Notes under the pieces: generated by a model
Seen by the model: the letters and a program-made list of their open reading frames with translations, nothing else
Databases searched by the model: none
Told to the model about the DNA's origin: nothing
Shown here: positions 8,416 to 16,169 of the stretch, piece after piece
Layout of the letters: each line of letters begins with the position of its first letter
Position numbering within the stretch: position 1 is the stretch's first letter
Position numbers and translations under genes: made by a program
Assembly: GCA_900550475.1 (NCBI GenBank)
Contig: URSA01000018.1
Location: 1-45,522 of the forward strand
DNA from: an uncultured Lachnospiraceae bacterium
Lineage (GTDB): Bacteria > Bacillota > Clostridia > Lachnospirales > Lachnospiraceae
Direction: 5' to 3'
DNA: 45,522 nucleotides

Positions 8416-8906
8416 ACATCATTTTGCATCAGCCGGAAATTCCGGCAAACACGGGAAATATCGGGCGAACCTGTGTGGCGACGGGTTCGTCCCTGCACCT
8501 GATCGAGCCTCTGGGTTTTCATCTGGACGAAAAATCGATCAAGCGTGCAGGCATGGATTACTGGGAGCATCTGGATGTGACCCGCTACATGAATTATGCG
8601 GAATTTCTGGAAAAGCATCCCGGCGCCAGAATATGGATGGCGACCACGAAGGCGCGACGCTCTTATACGGAGGTTTCCTACGGCCTCGACGACTTTATCA
8701 TGTTCGGAAAAGAGAGCGCCGGTATCCCGGAGGAGATTCTTGTGGAGCATGAGGAGAATTGTATCAGGATTCCCATGCTGCCTGCCATCCGTTCCCTGAA
8801 TCTGTCGAACTCCGTGGCGATCGTGCTCTACGAGGCGCTGCGGCAAAATCAGTTTTCCATGATGCAGACGGAGGGCGAGCTTCACCGGCTGCACTGGAAG
8901 GAGTAG
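8412..8906 (+). CDS. trmL: tRNA (cytidine/uridine-34-2'-O)-methyltransferase TrmL
   Basis: 164 residues, the size of the minimal SpoU-class enzyme TrmL (YibK), which methylates the ribose of the wobble base in certain tRNA-Leu species. The start is typical (MNIILHQPEIPANTGNIGRTC). The SAM-binding trefoil-knot motifs are present as MFGKESAGIPEEIL and RIPMLPAIRSLNLSNSVAI. It overlaps the preceding aminotransferase by four bases (ATGA). Confidence 0.93.
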   Translation: MNIILHQPEIPANTGNIGRTCVATGSSLHLIEPLGFHLDEKSIKRAGMDYWEHLDVTRYMNYAEFLEKHPGARIWMATTKARRSYTEVSYGLDDFIMFGKESAGIPEEILVEHEENCIRIPMLPAIRSLNLSNSVAIVLYEALRQNQFSMMQTEGELHRLHWKE

Positions 8907-8932
8907 AGCTTTTGGAAAGGAGCTGATCTGTT

Positions 8933-9526
8933 ATGAAGCTTTTGAAGGAATGGAAGCTGCAATCGACCCTGTACGCGGTTCTGTATATCCTGCTGGGAGT
9001 GATCCTGCTGATCTTTCCGGAGACCACAGCGACCACGCTGTGCTACGGACTGGGCGGCGCAACCGTTGCGGTGGGCGTGTTTGTGGTGGCGGCGTACCTG
9101 TTCCGTGATGTGAGGCGGAATGCGTACAGCAACGATTTTGTGGGAGGACTGGTATCCATCCTGCTGGGGCTGTTCATCATCTACAAGGTAGAGCTTATCA
9201 TCTCCCTGATTCCGTTTATTCTGGGAATCGCGGTGATCGTCAGCGGCTTTATCAAGCTGCAGAGCTGTATCGATGTAAGACGGATGGGCTATGGCAACGG
9301 ACTTGCACTCTTCCTGCTCGCACTGGTGAATATGGTGCTGGGTGTGGTGCTGGTGCTCAATCCCTTTGACACGGCGATCGTGCTGTTTCGGATCATCGGA
9401 GTTGGCCTGATCTTCTCGGGCGTGTCCGATCTGGTGACTTCCCTTTATATGGCAAGGAAGGTCAAGAACTATGTGAAGGATATGGAAGCGCTGGGAAACA
9501 CCGTGGATGATATTATGAACGAATAG
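8933..9526 (+). CDS. DUF308/HdeD-like integral membrane protein
   Basis: 197 residues with about six hydrophobic segments in pairs (LYAVLYILLGVILLIF; GGATVAVGVFVVAAYLF; VGGLVSILLGLFII; ISLIPFILGIAVIVSGFI; LFLLALVNMVLGVVLVL; FRIIGVGLIFSGVSDLV). The repeated 'LL-G-hydrophobic-P' pairs are those of the short-repeat DUF308 family, to which the acid-resistance protein HdeD belongs. The cytoplasmic C-terminus is charged. AAAGGAGCTGATCTGTT precedes the ATG. Function in Clostridia is unknown. Confidence 0.85.
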   Translation: MKLLKEWKLQSTLYAVLYILLGVILLIFPETTATTLCYGLGGATVAVGVFVVAAYLFRDVRRNAYSNDFVGGLVSILLGLFIIYKVELIISLIPFILGIAVIVSGFIKLQSCIDVRRMGYGNGLALFLLALVNMVLGVVLVLNPFDTAIVLFRIIGVGLIFSGVSDLVTSLYMARKVKNYVKDMEALGNTVDDIMNE

Positions 9527-9537
9527 GATACGGAAGA

Positions 9538-10197
9538 ATGATGGAAAATATTTTATCGCCGTCCATCTTGTCGGCGGATTTTACAAAATTGGGAGAGCAG
9601 ATTGAGGCAGTCGACCGGGCGGGAGCGCAGTACGTTCACATCGATGTGATGGACGGGCTGTTTGTACCCTCCATCTCATACGGCATGCCCGTGATCAGGT
9701 CTATCCGGAAGGCAACAGACAAGGTGTTCGATGTGCATCTGATGATCTGCGAGCCGGAGCGGTATATCGAAGAGTTTGCGGCGTGCGGGGCGGATCTGAT
9801 CACCTTCCATCTGGAGGCAACCCAAAAAGCGGATGAAATTCTGGAGGAGATCCATAGGAGAGGGCTGAAGGCGGGAATCGCCATCAAGCCGGGAACGCCT
9901 GTGGAGACCGTCATTCCCTATCTGGACAGGGCGGATATGGTTCTGGTCATGACCGTGGAGCCGGGCTTCGGAGGACAGTCCTACATCGATTACTGTACGG
10001 ATAAGGTGCGCACCATGCGGAAACTGACTGAGCAGTCCGGCAGAGAGATCGATATTCAGGTGGATGGCGGCATCCATCTGGGAAATGTGGAAACCGTGCT
10101 TGAGGCGGGGGCAAATGTGATCGTGGCAGGCTCCGCCGTATTCAAAAACGATATTGAGGAAAATGTGAAGGCTTTTATGCAAAAGCTGAAAAACTAG
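9538..10197 (+). CDS. rpe: Ribulose-phosphate 3-epimerase
   Basis: 219 residues. It interconverts D-ribulose-5-phosphate and D-xylulose-5-phosphate in the pentose phosphate pathway. The TIM-barrel motifs are intact: SPSILSADFTKLGEQ with the catalytic Asp region, HIDVMDGLFVPSIS (metal-binding His and Asp), HLMICEPERYI, VEPGFGGQSY and QVDGGIHLGNV with the catalytic Asp. Two adjacent ATGs (9538, 9541) compete; GGAAG at 9532-9536 is better spaced for the second. It follows the DUF308 gene by 11 bases, and a hairpin follows its stop. Confidence 0.95.
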   Translation: MMENILSPSILSADFTKLGEQIEAVDRAGAQYVHIDVMDGLFVPSISYGMPVIRSIRKATDKVFDVHLMICEPERYIEEFAACGADLITFHLEATQKADEILEEIHRRGLKAGIAIKPGTPVETVIPYLDRADMVLVMTVEPGFGGQSYIDYCTDKVRTMRKLTEQSGREIDIQVDGGIHLGNVETVLEAGANVIVAGSAVFKNDIEENVKAFMQKLKN

Positions 10198-10231
10198 ACA
10201 AAATACTACAAAAGCAGTACAAAAAAGTAGG

Positions 10232-10260
10232 TTGTGAAAAAAAAGACCAGCGATTACAAT
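10232..10260 (+). promoter_or_regulatory. Candidate sigma-A promoter for the GH2 gene
   Basis: TTGTGA at 10232-10237 and TACAAT at 10255-10260 are separated by 17 bases. Transcription would begin near 10267, about 60 bases before the glycosidase start. Confidence 0.5.
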
Positions 10261-10294
10261 AACAGCAGAAGCGTAAAAACGTTTCTGCTGTTTT
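10261..10294 (+). terminator. Hairpin after rpe, weak terminator
   Basis: AACAGCAGAA (10261-10270) pairs perfectly with TTCTGCTGTT (10283-10292), with CGT/ACG inside the loop. Only four T residues follow, so termination may be partial. It abuts the -10 of the glycosidase promoter. Confidence 0.6.
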
Positions 10295-10329
10295 GAAATA
10301 TGTGTGTCATGGAAGGATATGGTCGAAAA

Positions 10330-13300
10330 ATGAGCAGAAAAAGACTGTTTAATGATGGATGGGAGTTTGTAAAGACACCCTTTGGGACGGACATGGAAGC
10401 CCCGAAGGAGTGGGAAGGGAAGTTTGCGCATGTGGACATTCCCCACGACTGGCTGATATACGATACGCTGCATCTGTACGAGACTGCAACGGGCTGGTAC
10501 AGAAAGCGTTTTTCCGTTGACGGCGGGGACGGACAGCGGCGTTTTCTCAGGTTTGACGGCGTGTATATGGATACGCGCGTCTATGTGAACGGCAAGCAGG
10601 CAGGCGAGTGGAAATACGGCTATTCCACCTTTGAATTTGAAATCACAAAGCTGCTGCAGCCCGGCGAAAATGAGGTGGCGGTACGGGTGGATCACCACGA
10701 TCCCAATACCCGATGGTATTCCGGCGCGGGTATTTACCGCAATGTGTGGCTGCTTACGGCACCGGAGACCTATCTGGTATCGGACGGCATTTATGTGGTG
10801 AGCAGGCGCGATGGCGACGGCTTCTGTGTGGAGATTTCCGCAGAGGTGGGCGGAGCCTCCGAGAAAGACGCGGAGGGGCTCGGTGCGTCCGCAAAGATCG
10901 AATATGACGGAAAAATCGTGGCGGAGGGTGTTCTAAACCATGGAAAGAATGAGACAGGGGTCACATTGTCCGACGCGGCGGAAATTGCACTGACGGGTAC
11001 GCTCCGGGTGGAGAATCCTCTTTTGTGGGATGCGGAAAATCCCAACCTGTACCGGCTTGCGGTGACGCTCTCAAACGGAGACAGCGACATGGTGACAATC
11101 GGTTTCAGGGAATTTGCCTACGAGCCGGACACGGGCTTCTGGGCAAACGGTAAAAATGTAAAGCTGAACGGTGTGTGCGAGCACCATGATCTGGGCGCAC
11201 TGGGAGCGGCGTTCAACAAGGAAGCCATGCGCCGCAGAATGAAGACCTTGAAGAAAATGGGCGTCAATTCCATCAGAACGTCCCACAACATGCCTGCGCC
11301 GGAGCTGATGGAGCTTGCGGATGAGCTGGGCTTTTACATAGATTCCGAGGCGTTTGATATGTGGGAGGAGCCCAAGACGGAATACGATTATGCCAGATTT
11401 TTTGACGATTGGGCAGAGAAGGATGTGGCAAGCTGGATCAGAAGGGACAGAAACCATCCTTCCGTTATCATGTGGAGCATCGGCAACGAGATCCATGACA
11501 CCCATATGCCCGCGGGAATCGGGCTGACAAAGCGCCTGATGGGGGATGTGTTACAGCATGACCCCGCAAAGAACGCGAGAGTGACCATCGGCTCCAACTA
11601 CATGCCGTGGGAGGGCGCCCAGAACTGTGCGGATATTGTGAAGCTGGCAGGCTACAATTATGCGGAGATCCACTATGACAGCCACCATGAGAAATACCCT
11701 GACTGGGTGATCTACGGCAGCGAGACCTCCTCTGTGGTACAGAGCCGCGGTGTGTATCACTTCCCCCTGTCGGAGTCCATTCTGACAGAGGATGATGAGC
11801 AGTGCTCCTCTCTGGGAAACAGCCGTCCGAGCTGGGCTGCAAAGTCCGTGGAATACTGTATTGCCGTGGACAGGGACAGACCCTTTGCCATGGGTCAGTA
11901 TCTGTGGACGGGACATGACTATATCGGGGAGCCTACCCCTTACAAGACAAAGAACTCCTACTTCGGACAGATCGATACGGCGGGCTTCCCCAAGGATGCC
12001 TTCTATATGTATCAGGCGGAGTGGACGGATTACCGGAAAGCACCCATGGTGCACCTATTCCCCTACTGGGATTTCAACCCGGGACAGATGATTGATGTGC
12101 GCGTATGCACCAATGCACCGAAGGTGGAGGTGTTTGTAAACGGAGCGTCCCAGGGCGTGAAGGAGATCGATCATGCCCATGGTACGGATCTGTTCCCGAC
12201 GTTCCATGTGGCATATGCACCGGGCGAGATCAGGGCGGTTGCCTATGATGAGAACGGAACCGTCGTTGCGGAGGATATACACAGATCCTTCGGCGACTCG
12301 GCAAAGCTTACAGCCACCGCTGACAAGGACTGGATGAGAGCCGACGGACGCGACCTGATCTTTGTGGAGATCGGTGCGGAGGATGCGGACGGCAATCCGG
12401 TGGAGAATGCCATGGATTATGTGGAGGTTTCCGTCACCGGAGCCGGCCGGCTGGTGGGTCTGGACAACGGAGACAGCACGGACTACGATTCCTACAAGGG
12501 TACGAGAAGAAAGCTCTTCAACGGAAAACTGCTGGCGATCATCGCAGCCGGGACGGAGGCGGGCCCCATCGGCGTAACGGTGAGGGACGCAAATGCAGAG
12601 GAGAAATTAGAGCCGGTGAATCTGGTGCTGCAGGCAGTTGCCGCAGAGGTGCCTGAGGGCGTCAGCACGGTGGAGCAGAACGGCGAGCTGCCCCTGATCA
12701 CGGGACTGCACGATGCGGTTCCGGTGAGAAAGATTGAGCTCAGGACAGAGGACGGACAGCATTTTGACGAGGAAAAGACGGATATTCCGGTGAAGGCATA
12801 TCTGTATCCCGAGAACGCTGCGGACAGGGAAATCCTGTTTGCGGCTGTGAATGACGCGGGCATTACCTCCAATCTGGCAGAGATCGAGATGCTGCCGGTG
12901 CCTGCGGGAGATAAGGCGGCAGCGTACTGCCGGATCCACGCGAAGGGCGACGGCTCCTTCCGCGTGAGGGCAACCTCAAAGAGCGGCACGGAAAAGGTGA
13001 AGATCATGTCCCAGCTTGAGTTTTCCGCAGACGGTCTGGGCGAGGCGTATCTGGATCCCTACGGCTTTATCGCGGGCGCGCTCTACACAAGGCATACGGG
13101 AGATGTGGGCGGCTTCAGCGAGAAGAGCGTGGCGTCCGCACAGGAGGGGGTCAGTGAGATCTGCTATGACGGCGTTGACTTTGGTGAGTACGGCTCCGAC
13201 GAGATCACACTGCCGATCTTTGCCATGAGCGGCGAGAAGCACTACCTCCAGATCTGGGAGGGCATGCCGGGCGATGATGGCAGCGAGATGCTGGCGGATG

Positions 13301-13812
13301 TGGTGTACCAGAAGCCCAGCACATGGGATGTTTACAAGCCGGAGACCTACAAGCTGAAACGGCGCATCAAGGGCATTACTTCCCTTTGTCTGGTGACCCA
13401 TGACCAGCGGTACTTCATCAAGGGCTTCTCCTTTACGAAACCGGAAAAGGCATACGGAAAACTTTCCGCCACGGAGTACAGCAACCTCTACGGAGATACC
13501 TTCACGGTAAAAGAGGATGCCATCGAGGGCATTGGAAACAATGTCTCCATCGAATATGAGAATATGGACTTCGGCGAGAAGGGGCTTTCGGGCGTCACGG
13601 TATGCGGACGCACGGCGCTTCCCTCCAATACCATCCATATCCGTTTTTTCAAGGAGGACGGCGAGGCGGTGAACCAGATCATAGAGTTCCCGCACAGCGA
13701 GGAGTACACGGAAAAGCAGTTTGCACTTGAAAGCGTGAAGGGCAGCTGCAAGGTGGGCTTCATTTTCCTGCCCGGCTGTGATTTTGATTTCAAGTGGTTC
13801 CAATTCTCATAG
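10330..13812 (+). CDS. Glycoside hydrolase family 2 protein (beta-galactosidase-like), large multidomain
   Basis: 1160 residues, start chosen at MSRKRLFNDGWEF because GGAAGGA lies 12 bases upstream; an in-frame ATG at 10300 lacks a site. The domain order is: GH2 sugar-binding jelly roll (IPHDWLIYD, YSTFEFEI), immunoglobulin-like domain, then the TIM barrel (GVCEHHDLGALGAAFN, RTSHNMP). The acid/base is at E387 (SIGNE) and the nucleophile at E465 (YGSETSS). A further Ig-like domain, a DUF4982/C-terminal GH2 region, and two C-terminal beta-sandwich modules (about residues 900-1045 and 1045-1160) resembling CBM6-type modules follow. No signal peptide is present, so it probably acts inside the cell on imported oligosaccharides. 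It is monocistronic between a hairpin and a terminator. Confidence 0.92.
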   Translation: MSRKRLFNDGWEFVKTPFGTDMEAPKEWEGKFAHVDIPHDWLIYDTLHLYETATGWYRKRFSVDGGDGQRRFLRFDGVYMDTRVYVNGKQAGEWKYGYSTFEFEITKLLQPGENEVAVRVDHHDPNTRWYSGAGIYRNVWLLTAPETYLVSDGIYVVSRRDGDGFCVEISAEVGGASEKDAEGLGASAKIEYDGKIVAEGVLNHGKNETGVTLSDAAEIALTGTLRVENPLLWDAENPNLYRLAVTLSNGDSDMVTIGFREFAYEPDTGFWANGKNVKLNGVCEHHDLGALGAAFNKEAMRRRMKTLKKMGVNSIRTSHNMPAPELMELADELGFYIDSEAFDMWEEPKTEYDYARFFDDWAEKDVASWIRRDRNHPSVIMWSIGNEIHDTHMPAGIGLTKRLMGDVLQHDPAKNARVTIGSNYMPWEGAQNCADIVKLAGYNYAEIHYDSHHEKYPDWVIYGSETSSVVQSRGVYHFPLSESILTEDDEQCSSLGNSRPSWAAKSVEYCIAVDRDRPFAMGQYLWTGHDYIGEPTPYKTKNSYFGQIDTAGFPKDAFYMYQAEWTDYRKAPMVHLFPYWDFNPGQMIDVRVCTNAPKVEVFVNGASQGVKEIDHAHGTDLFPTFHVAYAPGEIRAVAYDENGTVVAEDIHRSFGDSAKLTATADKDWMRADGRDLIFVEIGAEDADGNPVENAMDYVEVSVTGAGRLVGLDNGDSTDYDSYKGTRRKLFNGKLLAIIAAGTEAGPIGVTVRDANAEEKLEPVNLVLQAVAAEVPEGVSTVEQNGELPLITGLHDAVPVRKIELRTEDGQHFDEEKTDIPVKAYLYPENAADREILFAAVNDAGITSNLAEIEMLPVPAGDKAAAYCRIHAKGDGSFRVRATSKSGTEKVKIMSQLEFSADGLGEAYLDPYGFIAGALYTRHTGDVGGFSEKSVASAQEGVSEICYDGVDFGEYGSDEITLPIFAMSGEKHYLQIWEGMPGDDGSEMLADVVYQKPSTWDVYKPETYKLKRRIKGITSLCLVTHDQRYFIKGFSFTKPEKAYGKLSATEYSNLYGDTFTVKEDAIEGIGNNVSIEYENMDFGEKGLSGVTVCGRTALPSNTIHIRFFKEDGEAVNQIIEFPHSEEYTEKQFALESVKGSCKVGFIFLPGCDFDFKWFQFS

Positions 13813-13854
13813 TTGTGGGAAAAGACTTATAAAAAGCGGATAAAATGCCGATAT

Positions 13855-13905
13855 AAGAGGTATCTCCGGCTTCCACGGAAGGATGCGGGAGGTACTTCTT
13901 TTATT
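13855..13905 (+). terminator. Rho-independent terminator after the GH2 gene
   Basis: AAGAGGTATCTCC (13855-13867) pairs along 13 positions with GGAGGTACTTCTT (13888-13900), using two G-U pairs. The loop itself can fold (TTCC/GGAA), and TTATTT follows. Confidence 0.7.
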
Positions 13906-13944
13906 TCGTTACATTTTTTTCGTGCAGGACAAGGAGGTGAGAGC

Positions 13945-15063
13945 ATGAAAATCAATCAGAGTACGGTCGCAATGTCGTCCGAACGTCAAGCCATGCAGGC
14001 GTATGTATCCCAGACAAAGGTTACAGCCGCGGGAGTAATCGGCCGCGGAACGCAGGCGGAGGAACAGGAAGCGGGAGCTACCTTGGAGCTTTCCGAACAG
14101 TCCAGAAGTCTGCAATTCAATGCTGAGAGCCGGTTTTCTGTCTCCGGGGAGGGGCAGTACGGTTCTGAAATCCGGGAGCCGGAGGAGGATTTCAAGATCA
14201 AGATGCTGCGGCGTCTGATGGAATCCCTGCGTGCCATGCAGGAGGGAAGAAGACCGGATTACAGCAAGTTGGAGAGGCTGGAACAGAAGAAGATCAGCAT
14301 GCAGTTTAACGCGGTGCAGACATCTTTCTCTGCAATGGGACAGACGGTGTCGGTTGCCGGAGCGGGCGGCAGTGTTGTCTCCGTGGGCGCAGGCGGCTGG
14401 AAGGAGCAGGTCACCATGTCCACTGTCTTTACGGACAGGGAAGTGACGCGGTTTTCCACCACGGGAAGCGTCAGGACGGCGGACGGCAGAACCATCGATT
14501 TCGGACTGAATCTGGAAATGTCCCGGGAGTTTACGCAGGCGACGAGCATGGAGTACACCAGAAAGGTGTTCTGTGTGGATCCGCTGGTAATCAATCTGGA
14601 GGGCAGTCCGGCGTCCTTTACGGATCAGACATTTTTCTTTGATCTGGATGGGGACGGAAAGGAGGAGAAGCTGTCCCAGCTTTCTTCGGGCAGCGGGCTT
14701 CTTGCGCTGGATAAGAACGGCGACGGCATCATCAATGACGGCAGCGAGCTGTTCGGGACAAAGAGCGGCGACGGGTTCAAGGATCTTGCGGCATACGACG
14801 AGGACGGCAACGGCTGGATTGACGAAAACGACAGCGTATTCCGCCATCTGAAAATCTGGACTAAGGATGAGCACGGCAACGACAGGCTGATTTCCGCAAG
14901 CGAGGCGGGCGTGGGCGCCATTTATCTTGGAAAGGCGGGCACGGAGTTTTCGCTGAACAAGCAGGAAAACAACCAGAAACAGGGGATTATCCGCAGCACG
15001 GGAATCTACCTGAAAGAGAACGGCGAGGCGGGAACGCTGCAACATGTTGATTTCGTAGTGTAA
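13945..15063 (+). CDS. Calcium-loop (EF-hand/dockerin-like) protein of unknown function
   Basis: 372 residues. The start is fixed by a perfect AAGGAGGTGA site (13931-13940) five bases before ATG. There is no signal peptide and no membrane segment. The N-terminal ~215 residues are Ser/Gln/Thr-rich and low in recognisable domains. From residue 233 three acidic calcium-type loops appear in series: D233-L-D-G-D-G, D256-K-N-G-D-G-I and D285-E-D-G-N-G-W-I-D. A conserved-looking DGSELFG between them resembles VCBS/EF-hand-like proteins seen in many bacteria. A role in calcium-dependent surface or flagellar-type structures is possible but not shown. It stands alone between two terminators. Confidence 0.75.
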   Translation: MKINQSTVAMSSERQAMQAYVSQTKVTAAGVIGRGTQAEEQEAGATLELSEQSRSLQFNAESRFSVSGEGQYGSEIREPEEDFKIKMLRRLMESLRAMQEGRRPDYSKLERLEQKKISMQFNAVQTSFSAMGQTVSVAGAGGSVVSVGAGGWKEQVTMSTVFTDREVTRFSTTGSVRTADGRTIDFGLNLEMSREFTQATSMEYTRKVFCVDPLVINLEGSPASFTDQTFFFDLDGDGKEEKLSQLSSGSGLLALDKNGDGIINDGSELFGTKSGDGFKDLAAYDEDGNGWIDENDSVFRHLKIWTKDEHGNDRLISASEAGVGAIYLGKAGTEFSLNKQENNQKQGIIRSTGIYLKENGEAGTLQHVDFVV

Positions 15064-15090
15064 AAAACAGTAAAAAAATGTAAAACAAAC

Positions 15091-15119
15091 TTGACACAAA
15101 AAGTAAAGCGTACTATACT
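15091..15119 (+). promoter_or_regulatory. Strong sigma-A promoter of the XRE-ABC operon
   Basis: A consensus -35 TTGACA (15091-15096) and -10 TATACT (15114-15119) are separated by exactly 17 bases. The spacer and -10 lie within the left arm of a long inverted repeat (15098-15152), so a repressor on that repeat would block RNA polymerase. Confidence 0.85.
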
Positions 15120-15154
15120 TTTCATCAAAAGGTACAGTATGCTTTACTTTTTTT
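15098..15154 (+). promoter_or_regulatory. Long inverted repeat: operator and terminator in one
   Basis: The arms at 15098-15118 and 15132-15152 match at 19 of 21 positions, plus one G-T pair. Each half contains AGTAAAGCRTACT. The right arm ends in a run of T (15148-15154), so in RNA read from the upstream gene it would be a Rho-independent terminator. In DNA the same symmetry, lying over the promoter of a helix-turn-helix gene, is a probable autoregulatory operator. Confidence 0.7.
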
Positions 15155-15188
15155 ATCGGACTTTTACAGAAAAGCAGGGAGACGGTGC

Positions 15189-15392
15189 ATGAAAACTCAC
15201 ATTCAGGAGCTGAGAAAACAGCATAAGATCACCCAGAGAGATCTGGCGGAGGCGGTCAATGTATCCCGCCAAACTATTATTTCTTTGGAAAACGGCAAAT
15301 ACAATGCATCCCTGCAGCTGGCGTATCGGATCGCAAGATATTTTGGGGTCACGATAGAGGAAGTCTTTGAATTTGAGGAGGAGGATAGCTAG
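15189..15392 (+). CDS. Small XRE-family helix-turn-helix regulator (YozG-like)
   Basis: 67 residues, nearly all one Cro/CI-type helix-turn-helix: IQELRKQHKITQRDLAEAVN, SRQTIISLENGKYNASLQLA, then the acidic tail VFEFEEEDS. Proteins of this size and ending usually sit at the head of a short ABC-transporter operon in Firmicutes and repress it. The same arrangement holds here: the ATPase gene starts on the next base after the stop. The inverted repeat over the promoter is the likely binding site. The inducing signal is unknown. Confidence 0.9.
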   Translation: MKTHIQELRKQHKITQRDLAEAVNVSRQTIISLENGKYNASLQLAYRIARYFGVTIEEVFEFEEEDS

Positions 15393-16169
15393 ATGGAAGA
15401 GATTTTGCAGGTGAAGGGACTGAAAAAGACCTTCAAGCTTTCTGCCAAGCAGCAGAAGATCGAAAAGACGAACGAGAAGGTGAAGGTGGCGGTGGATGAT
15501 CTGTCCTTCACCGCTTACAGGGGCGAGGTGTTTGGACTGTTAGGACCCAACGGCGCCGGAAAAACCACCACGCTGCGTATGCTTGCGACGCTGATCAAGC
15601 CGGACGGAGGAGATGCGCTGGTGGACGGTTCCAGCATTGTGAAGGAGCCGGAGCAGGTGAGGAGCAAGATCGGATTTCTCACCAGCGAGCTGAAGCTGGA
15701 GGAGTTCTTCACGCCCAACTATCTGTTTGACTTTTTCGCTGATCTGCACGGTGTTCCCGCCGGGGAGAAGGAGCAGCGCAAGAAGGAGATGTTTGAGCGC
15801 TTCGGGATCGATCAATTCGCGGAGGTCAAGGTGGGCAACCTGTCAACCGGTATGAAGCAGAAGACCTCATTGGTGATCTCACTGGTGCATGATCCCGATA
15901 TCATCATTTTCGATGAGCCAACAAACGGTCTGGATGTGCTGACCGCAAAGGTGGTGACGGATTTCCTGATCGACCTTAAGAAGCGGGGAAAGACCATTAT
16001 CGTGTCCACCCACATCTTCAACCTGATCGAAAAGATCTGTGACCGCGTGGGCATCATCATAAACGGCCACATGGTGGTCTGCGATTCACTTGAGACTGTC
16101 TGCGCTGGAAAGAGCCTGGAGGACAGATTCTTTGAAATTTATGAGGAAAAGGTGGGAAGTATTGCATGA
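15393..16169 (+). CDS. ABC transporter ATP-binding protein (NatA-like)
   Basis: 258 residues. Walker A is LLGPNGAGKTTTLRML near residue 50, the signature is LSTGMKQKTSL, and Walker B is IIIFDEPTNGLD; the H-loop (STHIF) is present. The variant signature LSTGM and the overall layout match the NatA/CcmA-type exporters rather than importers. GAGGAGG at the end of the regulator gene is its ribosome binding site. It pairs with the permease gene that overlaps its stop. Drug, sodium or peptide export are all possible substrates. Confidence 0.92.
   Translation: MEEILQVKGLKKTFKLSAKQQKIEKTNEKVKVAVDDLSFTAYRGEVFGLLGPNGAGKTTTLRMLATLIKPDGGDALVDGSSIVKEPEQVRSKIGFLTSELKLEEFFTPNYLFDFFADLHGVPAGEKEQRKKEMFERFGIDQFAEVKVGNLSTGMKQKTSLVISLVHDPDIIIFDEPTNGLDVLTAKVVTDFLIDLKKRGKTIIVSTHIFNLIEKICDRVGIIINGHMVVCDSLETVCAGKSLEDRFFEIYEEKVGSIA

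Noticed and set aside
13909..15099. 396-residue open frame antisense to the calcium-loop gene
   Set aside because: It would begin and end outside the real gene without start signals, and its composition is not protein-like.
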